From: Armatimonadota bacterium
GTDB taxonomy: Bacteria; Armatimonadota; HRBIN16
Assembly (NCBI GenBank): GCA_028275265.1
Contig: JAPWUZ010000059.1
Location: 1-11,403 of the forward strand
DNA: 11,403 bases
Reading direction: 5' to 3'
Both the position numbers and the translations under genes were made by a program. Below are positions 1-7,303 of this stretch, piece by piece (positions within the stretch are counted from its first letter, which is position 1; every line of letters begins with the position of its first letter). A model generated the notes under the pieces. The model made no database searches. It was given only the letters and a program-made list of their open reading frames with translations, and was not told the DNA's origin.

Positions 1-139
1 GCTCGGCAAGCGACTTCCAGCCCGCTTCATCCAAGGTCTCCCAGTGTAACGGCTCACCCCGGCACCACTGACCGGTTACCTCGCAGAGCACGGCGCAGAA
101 GGGGTCTCGCAAGCAGCTGGCACACGCTTTCTTGCCCAT
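1..139 (-). CDS. Cysteine-rich small or N-terminal domain, partial (runs off the window)
   Basis: Only the first 46 codons are visible; the gene continues past the left edge. It starts at an ATG (minus strand, 139) with an AGGAGG-type ribosome binding site, and that site shares bases with the stop codon of the upstream kinase gene 10 nt away, so the two are probably translationally coupled. The visible part holds five cysteines in 26 residues (C6, C9, C15, C19, C26: C-x2-C-x5-C-x3-C-x6-C), followed by an acidic, Trp-containing stretch. Such spacing would suit a structural zinc site or an iron-sulfur site, but I do not recognise the family. The cysteine pattern is seen directly; metal binding is inferred. 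It may be a short protein or the head of a longer regulator. Confidence 0.6.
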   Translation of the reverse strand, partial: MGKKACASCLRDPFCAVLCEVTGQWCRGEPLHWETLDEAGWKSLAE

Positions 140-149
140 GCGCTTCCTC

Positions 150-1229
150 CTAAATCTCACCCGGCTTCACCACGCCGATTTCCTTGCCGTCAGGGCGTAC
201 GTTTAAGCCACCAAAGCGCAGAATGGCAACGCCGGACGCATCCCGCAGGGGGGTGCGCACCGTGATGGTGCGATTCACAAAGTCTATCCGTTCCAGAATA
301 CCTATCGCCAGGCAATCGCCCTCCGCATTCAGTAGCCCCAGTAACAGTTTGACGAAGCGATGGACTCCCGCCGTCGTAACATGCGCCACCCGGAAAGTTT
401 CTTCCACAATCACCAGCGCACGCTCATCCACCACCTTGTCGGTGATGACGAAAAGGTGCTCTGTCGTGCGCTCTGCCCAGAACACCCGCGAGCGCAGGGT
501 CTCTTGCAGAAAGTGGATTTCGTTCCACTCGAGAGAAGTGCCCGTATTGAACCACGTACCTTCGCAAGCGATATCGGACAGGGCGAAAGTATGCAGGCGT
601 GCGTCCTGAAAGTATCGGAAGAAACGCATCACCCGCCGCTGCTGACGCATTTCGGGCGACTTGACCATCACGGTCTCGGGCACAGGCAGGCGAATGAGCC
701 TCAGGTTGCGCCGCTCCATCGGGCGCAGGATGTGCTCCAGCTCATCCTTGCGCTGGATGGCAACCACAAACTGGGGACGTACCGCTTCCACTTTCGCACA
801 CTTCAAACGGCGCGCTGCCGCCCCGGTGACGAAACCGGTGGTATCCACAATCACCGACTCTGCACCTGCTTCCTGAGCCTTTGCCACCATCGCACGCACG
901 CCGTTCACCGTCTCCAGCATCCGCCCCCGTGGGGTGTTGGAACCGACAAAGTAGATGCCGCGGGGCACCACGGCGTGTAATGTCGGCACGGGCACTTCCA
1001 CCAGACCCATGCCGATGGTGGTGGGTGGCCCGATTTCCGACTGCCCGACATCGGCATCCACTATCGCCGTACGGATGCCGTGGGCGAGCTGACGGTTCGC
1101 CAGCAGCGCGGCAAAAGTGGTTTTGCCGACATCGCGTGCGCCCAGCACCATCACACGCGCTTTCTGTGCTGCCAGCGTCTGCAGTGCCTGCTCCCATTCG
1201 GGGTTTTGCTTTTGTGTTTCGTTCATCAT
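150..1229 (-). CDS. Clp1/Grc3-like polynucleotide 5'-hydroxyl kinase (P-loop NTPase)
   Basis: The 359-residue protein has a Walker A loop at residues 30-38 (G-A-R-D-V-G-K-T-T). Next comes the Clp1/Grc3 hallmark DADVGQSEIGPPTT at 58-71, then a Walker B-like VDTTG at 128-132 and a basic lid-like stretch rich in Arg around 192-206. Members of this family (Clp1, Grc3/Nol9, archaeal homologues) transfer a phosphate from ATP to the 5'-hydroxyl of RNA or DNA. The C-terminal part, about 225-359, is probably the small beta domain typical of the family. The start is a double ATG with no strong ribosome binding site; the second Met is equally possible. It lies just upstream of, and probably in an operon with, the cysteine-rich gene. 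The family assignment is strong. RNA-kinase activity in this bacterium is inferred, and the nucleic-acid substrate is unknown. Confidence 0.85.
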   Translation of the reverse strand: MMNETQKQNPEWEQALQTLAAQKARVMVLGARDVGKTTFAALLANRQLAHGIRTAIVDADVGQSEIGPPTTIGMGLVEVPVPTLHAVVPRGIYFVGSNTPRGRMLETVNGVRAMVAKAQEAGAESVIVDTTGFVTGAAARRLKCAKVEAVRPQFVVAIQRKDELEHILRPMERRNLRLIRLPVPETVMVKSPEMRQQRRVMRFFRYFQDARLHTFALSDIACEGTWFNTGTSLEWNEIHFLQETLRSRVFWAERTTEHLFVITDKVVDERALVIVEETFRVAHVTTAGVHRFVKLLLGLLNAEGDCLAIGILERIDFVNRTITVRTPLRDASGVAILRFGGLNVRPDGKEIGVVKPGEI

Positions 1230-1382
1230 TTTGCGCCTGGTGATACCGGGGCGTGCTGTGCAACGCTCACCAGTCTACTATATATTAACCGCTTAATCTA
1301 TCTGGATGCAATACACCCCGTTGGATACAGCCGGTTGTTTCCGGTATAATCTCAGCAGCATTGACCGGCGAGGCAGAGCGGA
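1230..1382. other. Divergent intergenic region (153 bp)
   Basis: This AT-richer gap separates the leftward kinase gene from the rightward NTF2-like gene. Rightward it carries a consensus -10 box, described separately. Leftward, a weaker pair is visible on the minus strand: TTGCAT (1306-1311) and TAATAT (1282-1287), 18 bp apart, which could drive the kinase gene. I see no tRNA, repeat array or small open frame with a ribosome binding site here. Confidence 0.5.
1321..1350 (+). promoter_or_regulatory. Putative sigma-70-type promoter for the NTF2-like/PHP gene pair
   Basis: A perfect TATAAT -10 box lies at 1345-1350. A poor -35 candidate, TTGGAT (1321-1326), stands 18 bp upstream. Transcription would begin near 1357, giving a leader of about 26 nt before the ATG at 1383. 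A GCGAGG ribosome binding site lies at 1368-1373. Confidence 0.5.
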
Positions 1383-1871
1383 ATGAAGACATCCACAAAG
1401 CTCGCTCTTTCCGGTGCGGTGGTGTTGCTCGCGGCGCTGCTGGTGATGTGGCGTCTCGCGGCAACCCCTGCAACGCCAGAAGAGCAGATAGTGCGAAACC
1501 GACTGGAGGAAATCCGTCTGGCGATCGAAGGGCGCGATGTGAACGCCATCATGGACGCTATCTCCAGCGATTTCGATGCCTTTGGCTATTCACCTGAGCG
1601 ATTGCGCATCGAGATAGCGTCGGCGTTTCGCCGCGGCGTCCGACCACATGTTCGCTACACCAAGCCGGTCATCAACATTATCGGCAAAGAGGCGACGGTG
1701 AGTATGCGCGTGGAAGTCTGGTGGGAAGACCAGGGGCTAATCAGCCGCCACGAGCCTGCCGATATCCAGCTCAAGCTGCGCAAGGAGCCGGCTCGCAAGT
1801 GGCTGGTATTCCCCTCCGAAAAGTGGCGCGTGGTAGATGTAGAGGGAATAGGCATCGATGGGCTGGAATAA
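1383..1871 (+). CDS. Membrane-anchored NTF2/SnoaL-like domain protein
   Basis: The 162-residue protein opens with a Lys-containing start and a single hydrophobic segment at about residues 7-25. There is no lipobox cysteine, so this is a signal anchor or an uncleaved signal peptide, with the rest outside the membrane. The remainder reads like a small alpha+beta NTF2/SnoaL fold: a helix at about 33-62 containing RLEEIRLAIEGRDVNAIMD, then alternating strands ending in the typical W-R-V-V-D-V strand (148-153). Proteins of this shape are often binding modules or scaffolds with no assigned chemistry. A GAGG ribosome binding site sits 9 nt before the ATG. The 3' end overlaps the next gene by 14 nt, implying coupled translation with the PHP hydrolase. 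The fold call is by eye and only moderate; the function is unknown. Confidence 0.7.
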   Translation: MKTSTKLALSGAVVLLAALLVMWRLAATPATPEEQIVRNRLEEIRLAIEGRDVNAIMDAISSDFDAFGYSPERLRIEIASAFRRGVRPHVRYTKPVINIIGKEATVSMRVEVWWEDQGLISRHEPADIQLKLRKEPARKWLVFPSEKWRVVDVEGIGIDGLE

Positions 1872-2697
1872 CAGAATGGAATATACGCGCGTGGATTATC
1901 AGGTGCATACCTTTCTGTCGCACGATGGGCGTGCGACCATGCTGGAACACTGCGCCCGTGCGATGGCTCTGGGTCTGGATGAAATCGGCTTCAGCGAACA
2001 CAAGGATTTTGACCCCAACGACCCCGTGGTGGAATACTTTGACTATGACCTGTTCATGGACGACATTACCTATGTGCGCGACCTGTTCCGGGGGCGGCTG
2101 CGAATCCGTGCAGGCGTGGAGATAGACTACCAGCAGTGGTTCGAACCGGATGTGCGTGTGTGGCTCAGCCAGTATCCTTTCGACTATGTGCTGGGTTGTG
2201 TCCATTATGTGGACGCCCTGATGCTGATGACCGATGACTACGTGCAACGCTTCCCCACTGCACAGGAGGCGTACAAACGCTACTACGAGGAGGTGCTGCA
2301 CTCGGTGGAAAGCGGGTTGATCGACATCGTGGGGCATTTGGAGTACGCCAAACGGCGCGGCGTGCCCCGGTTTGGCGCATTTGACCCTCAGCCTTATCGC
2401 GACCGGTTGTTCACCCTGTTCGATCTGATGGTGGAGAAGGGCACGGTGCTGGAGATTAACACCGCCGGTCTTCGGCAAGATGCCCGCGATTTCTATCCCT
2501 GCCGACAGACCCTGCAATGGTACTATGAACGGGGTGGCAGGCTTATCACCTTCGGCTCGGACGCTCACCACCCCGATGAGTTAGCGCATTACTTGCTGGA
2601 TGCGGTGCGCATGGCGTGGGACATCGGCTTTCGCGAGGTCGCGGTGTTCGAGAGGAGACAAATGCATCTCTTGCCGCTCTGTAAGGGAAAGAAGTAG
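1858..2697 (+). CDS. PHP-domain phosphoesterase, histidinol-phosphatase (HisK)-like
   Basis: The 279-residue protein carries the ordered metal-site motifs of the PHP superfamily: D-Y-Q-V-H-T (13-18), S-E-H (46-48), G-V-E-I-D (86-90), G-C-V-H-Y (113-117), V-G-H-L-E (158-162) and G-S-D-A-H (233-237). Length and motif spacing fit the histidinol-phosphatase type, which hydrolyses L-histidinol phosphate in histidine synthesis. No other his gene is nearby, so another phosphoester substrate is possible. The first metal-binding His (normally H-x-H) is Gln15 here. The ATG at 1858 is chosen because AGAGGGA lies about 10 nt upstream, inside the preceding gene. An in-frame ATG at 1876 would avoid the overlap but lacks a good ribosome binding site. 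The superfamily call is strong; the exact substrate is inferred. Confidence 0.85.
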   Translation: MGWNNRMEYTRVDYQVHTFLSHDGRATMLEHCARAMALGLDEIGFSEHKDFDPNDPVVEYFDYDLFMDDITYVRDLFRGRLRIRAGVEIDYQQWFEPDVRVWLSQYPFDYVLGCVHYVDALMLMTDDYVQRFPTAQEAYKRYYEEVLHSVESGLIDIVGHLEYAKRRGVPRFGAFDPQPYRDRLFTLFDLMVEKGTVLEINTAGLRQDARDFYPCRQTLQWYYERGGRLITFGSDAHHPDELAHYLLDAVRMAWDIGFREVAVFERRQMHLLPLCKGKK

Positions 2698-2711
2698 GAG
2701 CGCCCTGACGC

Positions 2712-2734
2712 ACGGCGTGGAGGTTACCACCCGT
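2712..2734. terminator. Possible bidirectional hairpin between convergent genes
   Basis: The arms ACGG-GTGG (2712-2720, with one unpaired C at 2716) and CCACCCGT (2727-2734) form an 8-bp stem around a 6-nt loop. An outer 7-bp inverted repeat (GGAGCGC 2697-2703, GCGCTCC 2736-2742) surrounds it. It lies where the PHP gene and the nucleotidyltransferase gene converge and overlaps the latter's last codons. Neither side has a clear T-run, so intrinsic termination is uncertain. Confidence 0.3.
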
Positions 2735-4109
2735 AGCGCTCCGGTCCCCATTCCTTCTCTATCAGCTCCTGTTTGAGTAAAATCAGCTTCCGGCTGGGGA
2801 CGTCCTCGTACACGACGACGCCCGGCCCGATGCACGTGTACGCCCCGATTTTAACGCCCGGCTGAGTAATCACGTTTACCCCCGTGCGGCTGAAATCACC
2901 GAAGTAAGTGGAGTCCGCGCCGTGGACGGGAAACTCGCGCCTGCCCTTGATGCGGTGGATGGTTTCGGCGTCATCGAAGCGCAGAGTGCCGCACACGGTC
3001 GCTGCACCGATGTCCACCGATTGTCCCACCACACCCGCAATCTCGCAATAGTGATACAGGTAAGCCCCATCGAACATCACGCCGTCCAGCTCCGCGCCAT
3101 GCCCCACAATGCACCGATTGCCAACCACGCTGTACGCCCCGATGAGGCAGTAGTCGCTGACGCGCGTTTGGTGGCCAATGGCGACCGCCTTTCCGACAAT
3201 CGCCCCGTTCACCACGCGCGTGTGCTTACCGATAAACACATTGCCTTCCAGCACCACCCGATTGCCGATCTCACTGCCTTCACCAAGCACAACAAACCCC
3301 TTTATCTCCGCCCCGTCGCGGATGCGGGCAGTGGGATGGATGACGCTTTCCCGCAGATTCCGACTCATCTCGTCCAGCACGCGCCGGTTCGCCTCCAGAA
3401 TATGCCAGGGCTTGTCCATGTCCACGAGGTAGCCGTCCACCTCCACCGCCAGCACCTCCTCGCCGTCGTCTATCAGCGTTTGCAGGCTCTGCGCCAGCTC
3501 CGCTTCCAGCGGCGGCATCCCGCCGACGGGCACCTGTGTCATGATGCCCGGATTGTTCTGGATGGCGGGAAGGGCGGATGGCGTGAAGGCATAGATGCCA
3601 CATAGCCGGTGTTCGCAATCGCGGCTGTGTCCCTCCACATATTCGATGTGCTCCTGCTGCACGTGTGCGCCCAGCCAGTCAATCGTCCGCTCGGGTGGGG
3701 TGACCGGCTGCACCAGCGCGACCGCCGCTGCGTCGCTATACGCAGCGGTTTGCAGGAATCGGTTCACCGTCGCCTGTGTGGTGACCACATCGCCGTAGAA
3801 CACCGCAAAACGCTGAGAGGTGTCTAGCAAGGGCAGAGCCGCGTGAACGCACGCCGCCGTGCCCGGAACCCCCTGCACACTGACAAAGGCGATTTCCAGC
3901 CCATCCAGCCCGTGCAGCGCGGCCCTGATGGAGCCCGGATGCGCGCCCAGCACCACCACCGCCCGCTGGATACCCGCTTCGCGAATCTGCCGCATCAGCC
4001 GGCGCACCGCCGGCTCGTTGACCACGGGTGTGGCGCACTTGTTGCGCACCTCGTTGTAGGGCCAGAAGCGGCTACCCGCTCCGGCACATAAGACGATTGC
4101 CTGATTCAT
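2724..4109 (-). CDS. GlmU-like sugar-1-phosphate nucleotidyltransferase with left-handed beta-helix domain
   Basis: The 461-residue protein has two domains. Residues 1-245 are a nucleotidyltransferase: nucleotide loop L-C-A-G-A-G-S-R (7-14), the WPYNEVRNK stretch ending in Lys24, a Y-G-D metal site (105-107) and V-D-M-D-K-P-W near 229-235. Residues of about 255-435 are hexapeptide repeats (I-x-x-x-A/G-x pattern) forming a left-handed beta-helix, as in GlmU-type acetyltransferases. The family activates a sugar-1-phosphate with NTP and may acetylate an amino sugar. The nucleotide specificity and any acetyltransferase activity cannot be read from sequence. Start: AGGGGG sits 6 nt before the ATG at 4109 but directly abuts an in-frame ATG at 4115, so 4109 is preferred. 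It is probably the last gene of the leftward operon, 69 nt after the TPR gene. It likely feeds glycan or envelope synthesis (inference). Confidence 0.85.
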   Translation of the reverse strand: MNQAIVLCAGAGSRFWPYNEVRNKCATPVVNEPAVRRLMRQIREAGIQRAVVVLGAHPGSIRAALHGLDGLEIAFVSVQGVPGTAACVHAALPLLDTSQRFAVFYGDVVTTQATVNRFLQTAAYSDAAAVALVQPVTPPERTIDWLGAHVQQEHIEYVEGHSRDCEHRLCGIYAFTPSALPAIQNNPGIMTQVPVGGMPPLEAELAQSLQTLIDDGEEVLAVEVDGYLVDMDKPWHILEANRRVLDEMSRNLRESVIHPTARIRDGAEIKGFVVLGEGSEIGNRVVLEGNVFIGKHTRVVNGAIVGKAVAIGHQTRVSDYCLIGAYSVVGNRCIVGHGAELDGVMFDGAYLYHYCEIAGVVGQSVDIGAATVCGTLRFDDAETIHRIKGRREFPVHGADSTYFGDFSRTGVNVITQPGVKIGAYTCIGPGVVVYEDVPSRKLILLKQELIEKEWGPERYGW

Positions 4110-4178
4110 GAACATCCCCCTGCACAGGATTGGCAGTTACGGAAGGAACGCCGTCTTGTCCGAGATAGTTGTTTCGGC

Positions 4179-7100
4179 TCAGGCAGTGGCTATCTCCTCT
4201 CTCAGATGCTGCACCTCGCGTGCTACACCCTCCAGCTGAGCGAGCCGCTGCGCTTCCTCTATCCGTCCCAGCAGCTCCAGTGCCATCGCCTGGTGCGCTT
4301 TGTCTCCGTCGGAATATGCCGCGCAGCCGACCGCTTCCTGCCAGTAATCCCGTGCCAGTTCGTCCTGTCCCAGACGTTGCGCTGCCAGACCCGCCCAGAA
4401 GAGGGGAACCGCATCCGCTGGATGCACCGGCTTGCCGACCGCCAGATGATGGGGATACTCCAGCGCGTGCCGGAACTGCTGCAGCGCGCCCTGCCAGTCG
4501 CCGTGCTGTGCCAGCTGCTTGCCTTTACCGACGTGTGCTTCTACCCACACCGGGCGCGTGGAAGTCTCTCCCTCCGCCACATGGAAGATGCGCGAGTGCA
4601 ACACGCGGATAGCGTCGTCGTAGCGCTGCGCCTGCACCAGCAGGTGCGCGTGCAATTGCGCCATGCGGTTTTCGTGCAGAACCGGCTGGCTTGCCTGCTC
4701 CAGCCACTGCAGGCGCGTGAGCGCATCGATACCTGCTCGCCGCGCGACGGCGTCTCGCTCCAGCCACAGGTAGTGGTCGTCTGGGGATAGCGAAAGTGCG
4801 CGCTCATGGTAGCGTAACGCCAGGTTGTGCCACCCCTTCGCCTCTGAGAGAGCCAGACCGATGTTGCGATACAGGGTGGGAACGACTACCAGTTGCGGCG
4901 GCACTACCTGCAGACCACGCTCGGCAAGCGTCTGCACGTCTTCTGAGTTTGTGGAGCTGGAGGCATCCAGTGCCGTGAGCCATTCCCGAAGGGCGTCTTC
5001 CCAGCGCCGATGTGCCGCCAGCCAGTTGCCCAGCGCGTAACGGGCAAGCGCGTCATTCGGCTTGACCGACAGCACCTTCTGGAGCGCATGATAATCTTCC
5101 ACCCGCCACGGGAAAAGATACTTTTGCTCACTGCGAGCGGCGAGCAGGGCATGTTCCGCCACCTGCGCGGACAGCCCCTTCTGGCTGTAAGCCAGCGCGA
5201 GCAGGTAATGGGTCATGGCGTGTTCCGGCAAGCCGAGCCGTGAGTGTGCCTCCAGAATGCGGATGGCGTCGGTCGCGCAGCCTGCGTTCAGGTAGTTACA
5301 GGCGACCTCCTCAAAGCCCCATGCTTGCATCGCTAGTGGCTTCAGGAGGTTAACCGCGTCTGCCTCTGGCGCCTCGGGCGTGCTGAGGTAGGCTTCCGTG
5401 CGTAGCAGCGGCTCCAGCGGCGCAAGCAGGTGTACCTGCAGGCGTACCTGTGCCGCTTCCTCTATCTCTCCGCGCAAGCGAAGCACTGCCGCCCGCATCA
5501 TCCACGCTTTCACATCGGCGGCGTTGTACAACAGGCACTCGGCAAGCAGGTCGTCTGCCTGTGCAACATCCTGCCGCCGCAGCGCGCACATCGCCAGCAG
5601 ATAGAACGCCAGCTCCCGATATTCCGCGCTCCGTCGCAAAGGGTGGAGCCATTCTTCCGCCTCGGCATCCCTGCCCTGCGCGAACAGGCACAGCGCGCGC
5701 AGGTACATCGCCTCGTGGTTTTGCGGGTCGCGCCTCAGCGCGCGTGCCGTATACTGCAGGCACTCGTCCCAGCGTCCGTCTTCCAGACATATCCGTGCCA
5801 GCGCGTTCAGCGCAGGCAGATAATCAGGCAGCTGCTCCAGTGCCTGTTGGTATTTCGCTTCCGCTTCGTCCAGAAGCGCGCCGCGCTCCAGCGCGTCTGC
5901 CTGCAGGAAGTACGTCTGCGCGTCCTCGCCAGCGGGGGCTGGGGGGATGGTGATTTGCTCTCGCTCGGCGACCGGGTTGGCAATCGCTTCCAGTAAGGTG
6001 TGCCGTGCCCCGGTGGCAATGATAACCGTGAACGGCAGCTGAGCGGGCTGCGGAAGCGTGAACTGCCAGCTGCCCGTGCGCTCCGGATAGAGGTCTACCC
6101 GTTGCTCATGCACCACATCGTCGCCGTACTGCAGTATCAGGCGGTGGTCGGGGCGCGGCGAGGTGCTGTGGAAGCGCACCTGTAGTTGTTGTCCCTGCAG
6201 TTGCACACTCAGCGCACCCTCCCGGCTGGCTGCCGAAACCACCCCATGCAGTCCGCGAATGGGATACCACGCTTCCTGCCAGCACTCCAGCGAGTGCGGG
6301 GGTATCCAGTGCCAGATGCTCTGGTCTTCAAAGCGTCCCGTCTGGATCTCCACATAGGGCACACCGCGGTCGTCCAGCCGCTCTGCCCACACAGCACCGT
6401 CGTCCGCCGTGCCCCAGGTGAAAAGCTTCCTGCCTCGGGCGTCGCGTGGGTCTGCAACATGCAGCAGTCCAGTGTCTTCGCGCAGGTCGTAGCCGCCGAA
6501 GAACCCGCCCCGAAAGTCGTGCGCGAACACACTGGAGGCTCTGTCATAGCTGCGATACAGGCTCAGGTCGATGCCCTCGTCGGTGACAGGAAACGGCAGG
6601 GTAGCACGCGCCTCGCTCAGGTCGCCTTCCCAGTTGCGCACCGAGGAGGCAGGCAGTATCCACTTCCACTCCTCATGTGCCGACACGGCGCAGTTTGTCC
6701 AGAAGTAGAAGCGTTTCTTCAGCTCGGTGCGGTTGAACAGGCGGATATCAGTCTCCACGAAAGCGCGGTCAGGATAAAGGCTGATGCCCACCATCCACAT
6801 CATGCGGCTGCGTCGGCAGATTTCGCCAATCCAGATGGTGGCTTTCTCGCCGTCCTCTTTGGGATAGGCAAGCGTGTACCACACGGGCTGGTGCGTGGTG
6901 TAGCGATGACCGATGGGGAAGTTGAACTCGATGCCTCCGGCAATCCACGCGCCGGTCAGCCCAATGAGTGCCGGTTTAATGGACGGCGGCTGGTGAAGGC
7001 ACTCGCGTCCCGCGATTTTATCGTACAGAGACCACACCCGCCCGCCGAGTTCGGGAAGCACCATCACGCGCAGGTAGGGGTTTTCCAGCATCAGCGCGCG

Positions 7101-7256
7101 ATACTCGCGCGGCTGCGCCTCATCGCTCAGAGCATCCAGCAGGGGATAAGGATATACTGCCCAGTAGCCCCTGCGTTGCAGCGGCGGATGCGGGTTCGCT
7201 TCACCCACCGGATAGGTAGGGATGGTAACTGTCTCCTCCCAGAGATGAACAGACAT
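4179..7256 (-). CDS. DUF5107-type domain fused to tetratricopeptide repeats
   Basis: This is a 1025-residue protein. Residues 1 to about 440 resemble the DUF5107 family and look like a beta-sandwich related to galactose-mutarotase-like domains. Conserved-looking patches include P-E-L-G-G-R-V-W (68-75) and A-G-G-I-E-F-N-F-P (106-114) followed by H117 and H122. From about 445 to the C-terminus the protein is helical TPR repeats, with alternating small and aromatic positions as in LDEAEAKYQQALEQLPDY. No signal peptide is visible, so it is probably cytoplasmic. Related proteins tend to sit near carbohydrate genes (general knowledge), suggesting a role in sugar or glycan recognition or processing, but no reaction is established here. 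A GGAGA ribosome binding site lies about 9 nt before the ATG. It lies 47 nt after the dehydrogenase gene and 69 nt before the nucleotidyltransferase gene, consistent with one operon. Confidence 0.8.
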   Translation of the reverse strand: MSVHLWEETVTIPTYPVGEANPHPPLQRRGYWAVYPYPLLDALSDEAQPREYRALMLENPYLRVMVLPELGGRVWSLYDKIAGRECLHQPPSIKPALIGLTGAWIAGGIEFNFPIGHRYTTHQPVWYTLAYPKEDGEKATIWIGEICRRSRMMWMVGISLYPDRAFVETDIRLFNRTELKKRFYFWTNCAVSAHEEWKWILPASSVRNWEGDLSEARATLPFPVTDEGIDLSLYRSYDRASSVFAHDFRGGFFGGYDLREDTGLLHVADPRDARGRKLFTWGTADDGAVWAERLDDRGVPYVEIQTGRFEDQSIWHWIPPHSLECWQEAWYPIRGLHGVVSAASREGALSVQLQGQQLQVRFHSTSPRPDHRLILQYGDDVVHEQRVDLYPERTGSWQFTLPQPAQLPFTVIIATGARHTLLEAIANPVAEREQITIPPAPAGEDAQTYFLQADALERGALLDEAEAKYQQALEQLPDYLPALNALARICLEDGRWDECLQYTARALRRDPQNHEAMYLRALCLFAQGRDAEAEEWLHPLRRSAEYRELAFYLLAMCALRRQDVAQADDLLAECLLYNAADVKAWMMRAAVLRLRGEIEEAAQVRLQVHLLAPLEPLLRTEAYLSTPEAPEADAVNLLKPLAMQAWGFEEVACNYLNAGCATDAIRILEAHSRLGLPEHAMTHYLLALAYSQKGLSAQVAEHALLAARSEQKYLFPWRVEDYHALQKVLSVKPNDALARYALGNWLAAHRRWEDALREWLTALDASSSTNSEDVQTLAERGLQVVPPQLVVVPTLYRNIGLALSEAKGWHNLALRYHERALSLSPDDHYLWLERDAVARRAGIDALTRLQWLEQASQPVLHENRMAQLHAHLLVQAQRYDDAIRVLHSRIFHVAEGETSTRPVWVEAHVGKGKQLAQHGDWQGALQQFRHALEYPHHLAVGKPVHPADAVPLFWAGLAAQRLGQDELARDYWQEAVGCAAYSDGDKAHQAMALELLGRIEEAQRLAQLEGVAREVQHLREEIATA

Positions 7257-7303
7257 CGGTTGCTCTCCGTTGCGAAAATTTGAAAACTGCTCGGACGGGC
7301 AGA

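Noticed and set aside
1243..1347. Inverted pair ATACCGG and CCGGTAT flanking the divergent intergenic region
   Set aside because: The 7-bp arms are over 90 bp apart with no supporting structure; this is expected by chance.
2922..3605. A 227-codon open frame on the plus strand, antisense to the nucleotidyltransferase
   Set aside because: The His- and Ala-rich shadow has no motif; the beta-helix hexapeptides on the other strand are clear.
4173..4183. An 11-base match (TTCGGCTCAGG) to 8489-8499 near the operator-like palindrome
   Set aside because: It lies at the 3' end of a coding sequence without the partner half-sites, so it is probably chance.
6186..7283. A 365-codon open frame on the plus strand, antisense to the DUF5107-type region
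   Set aside because: No family features, and the minus-strand protein is continuous and motif-bearing across the same span.
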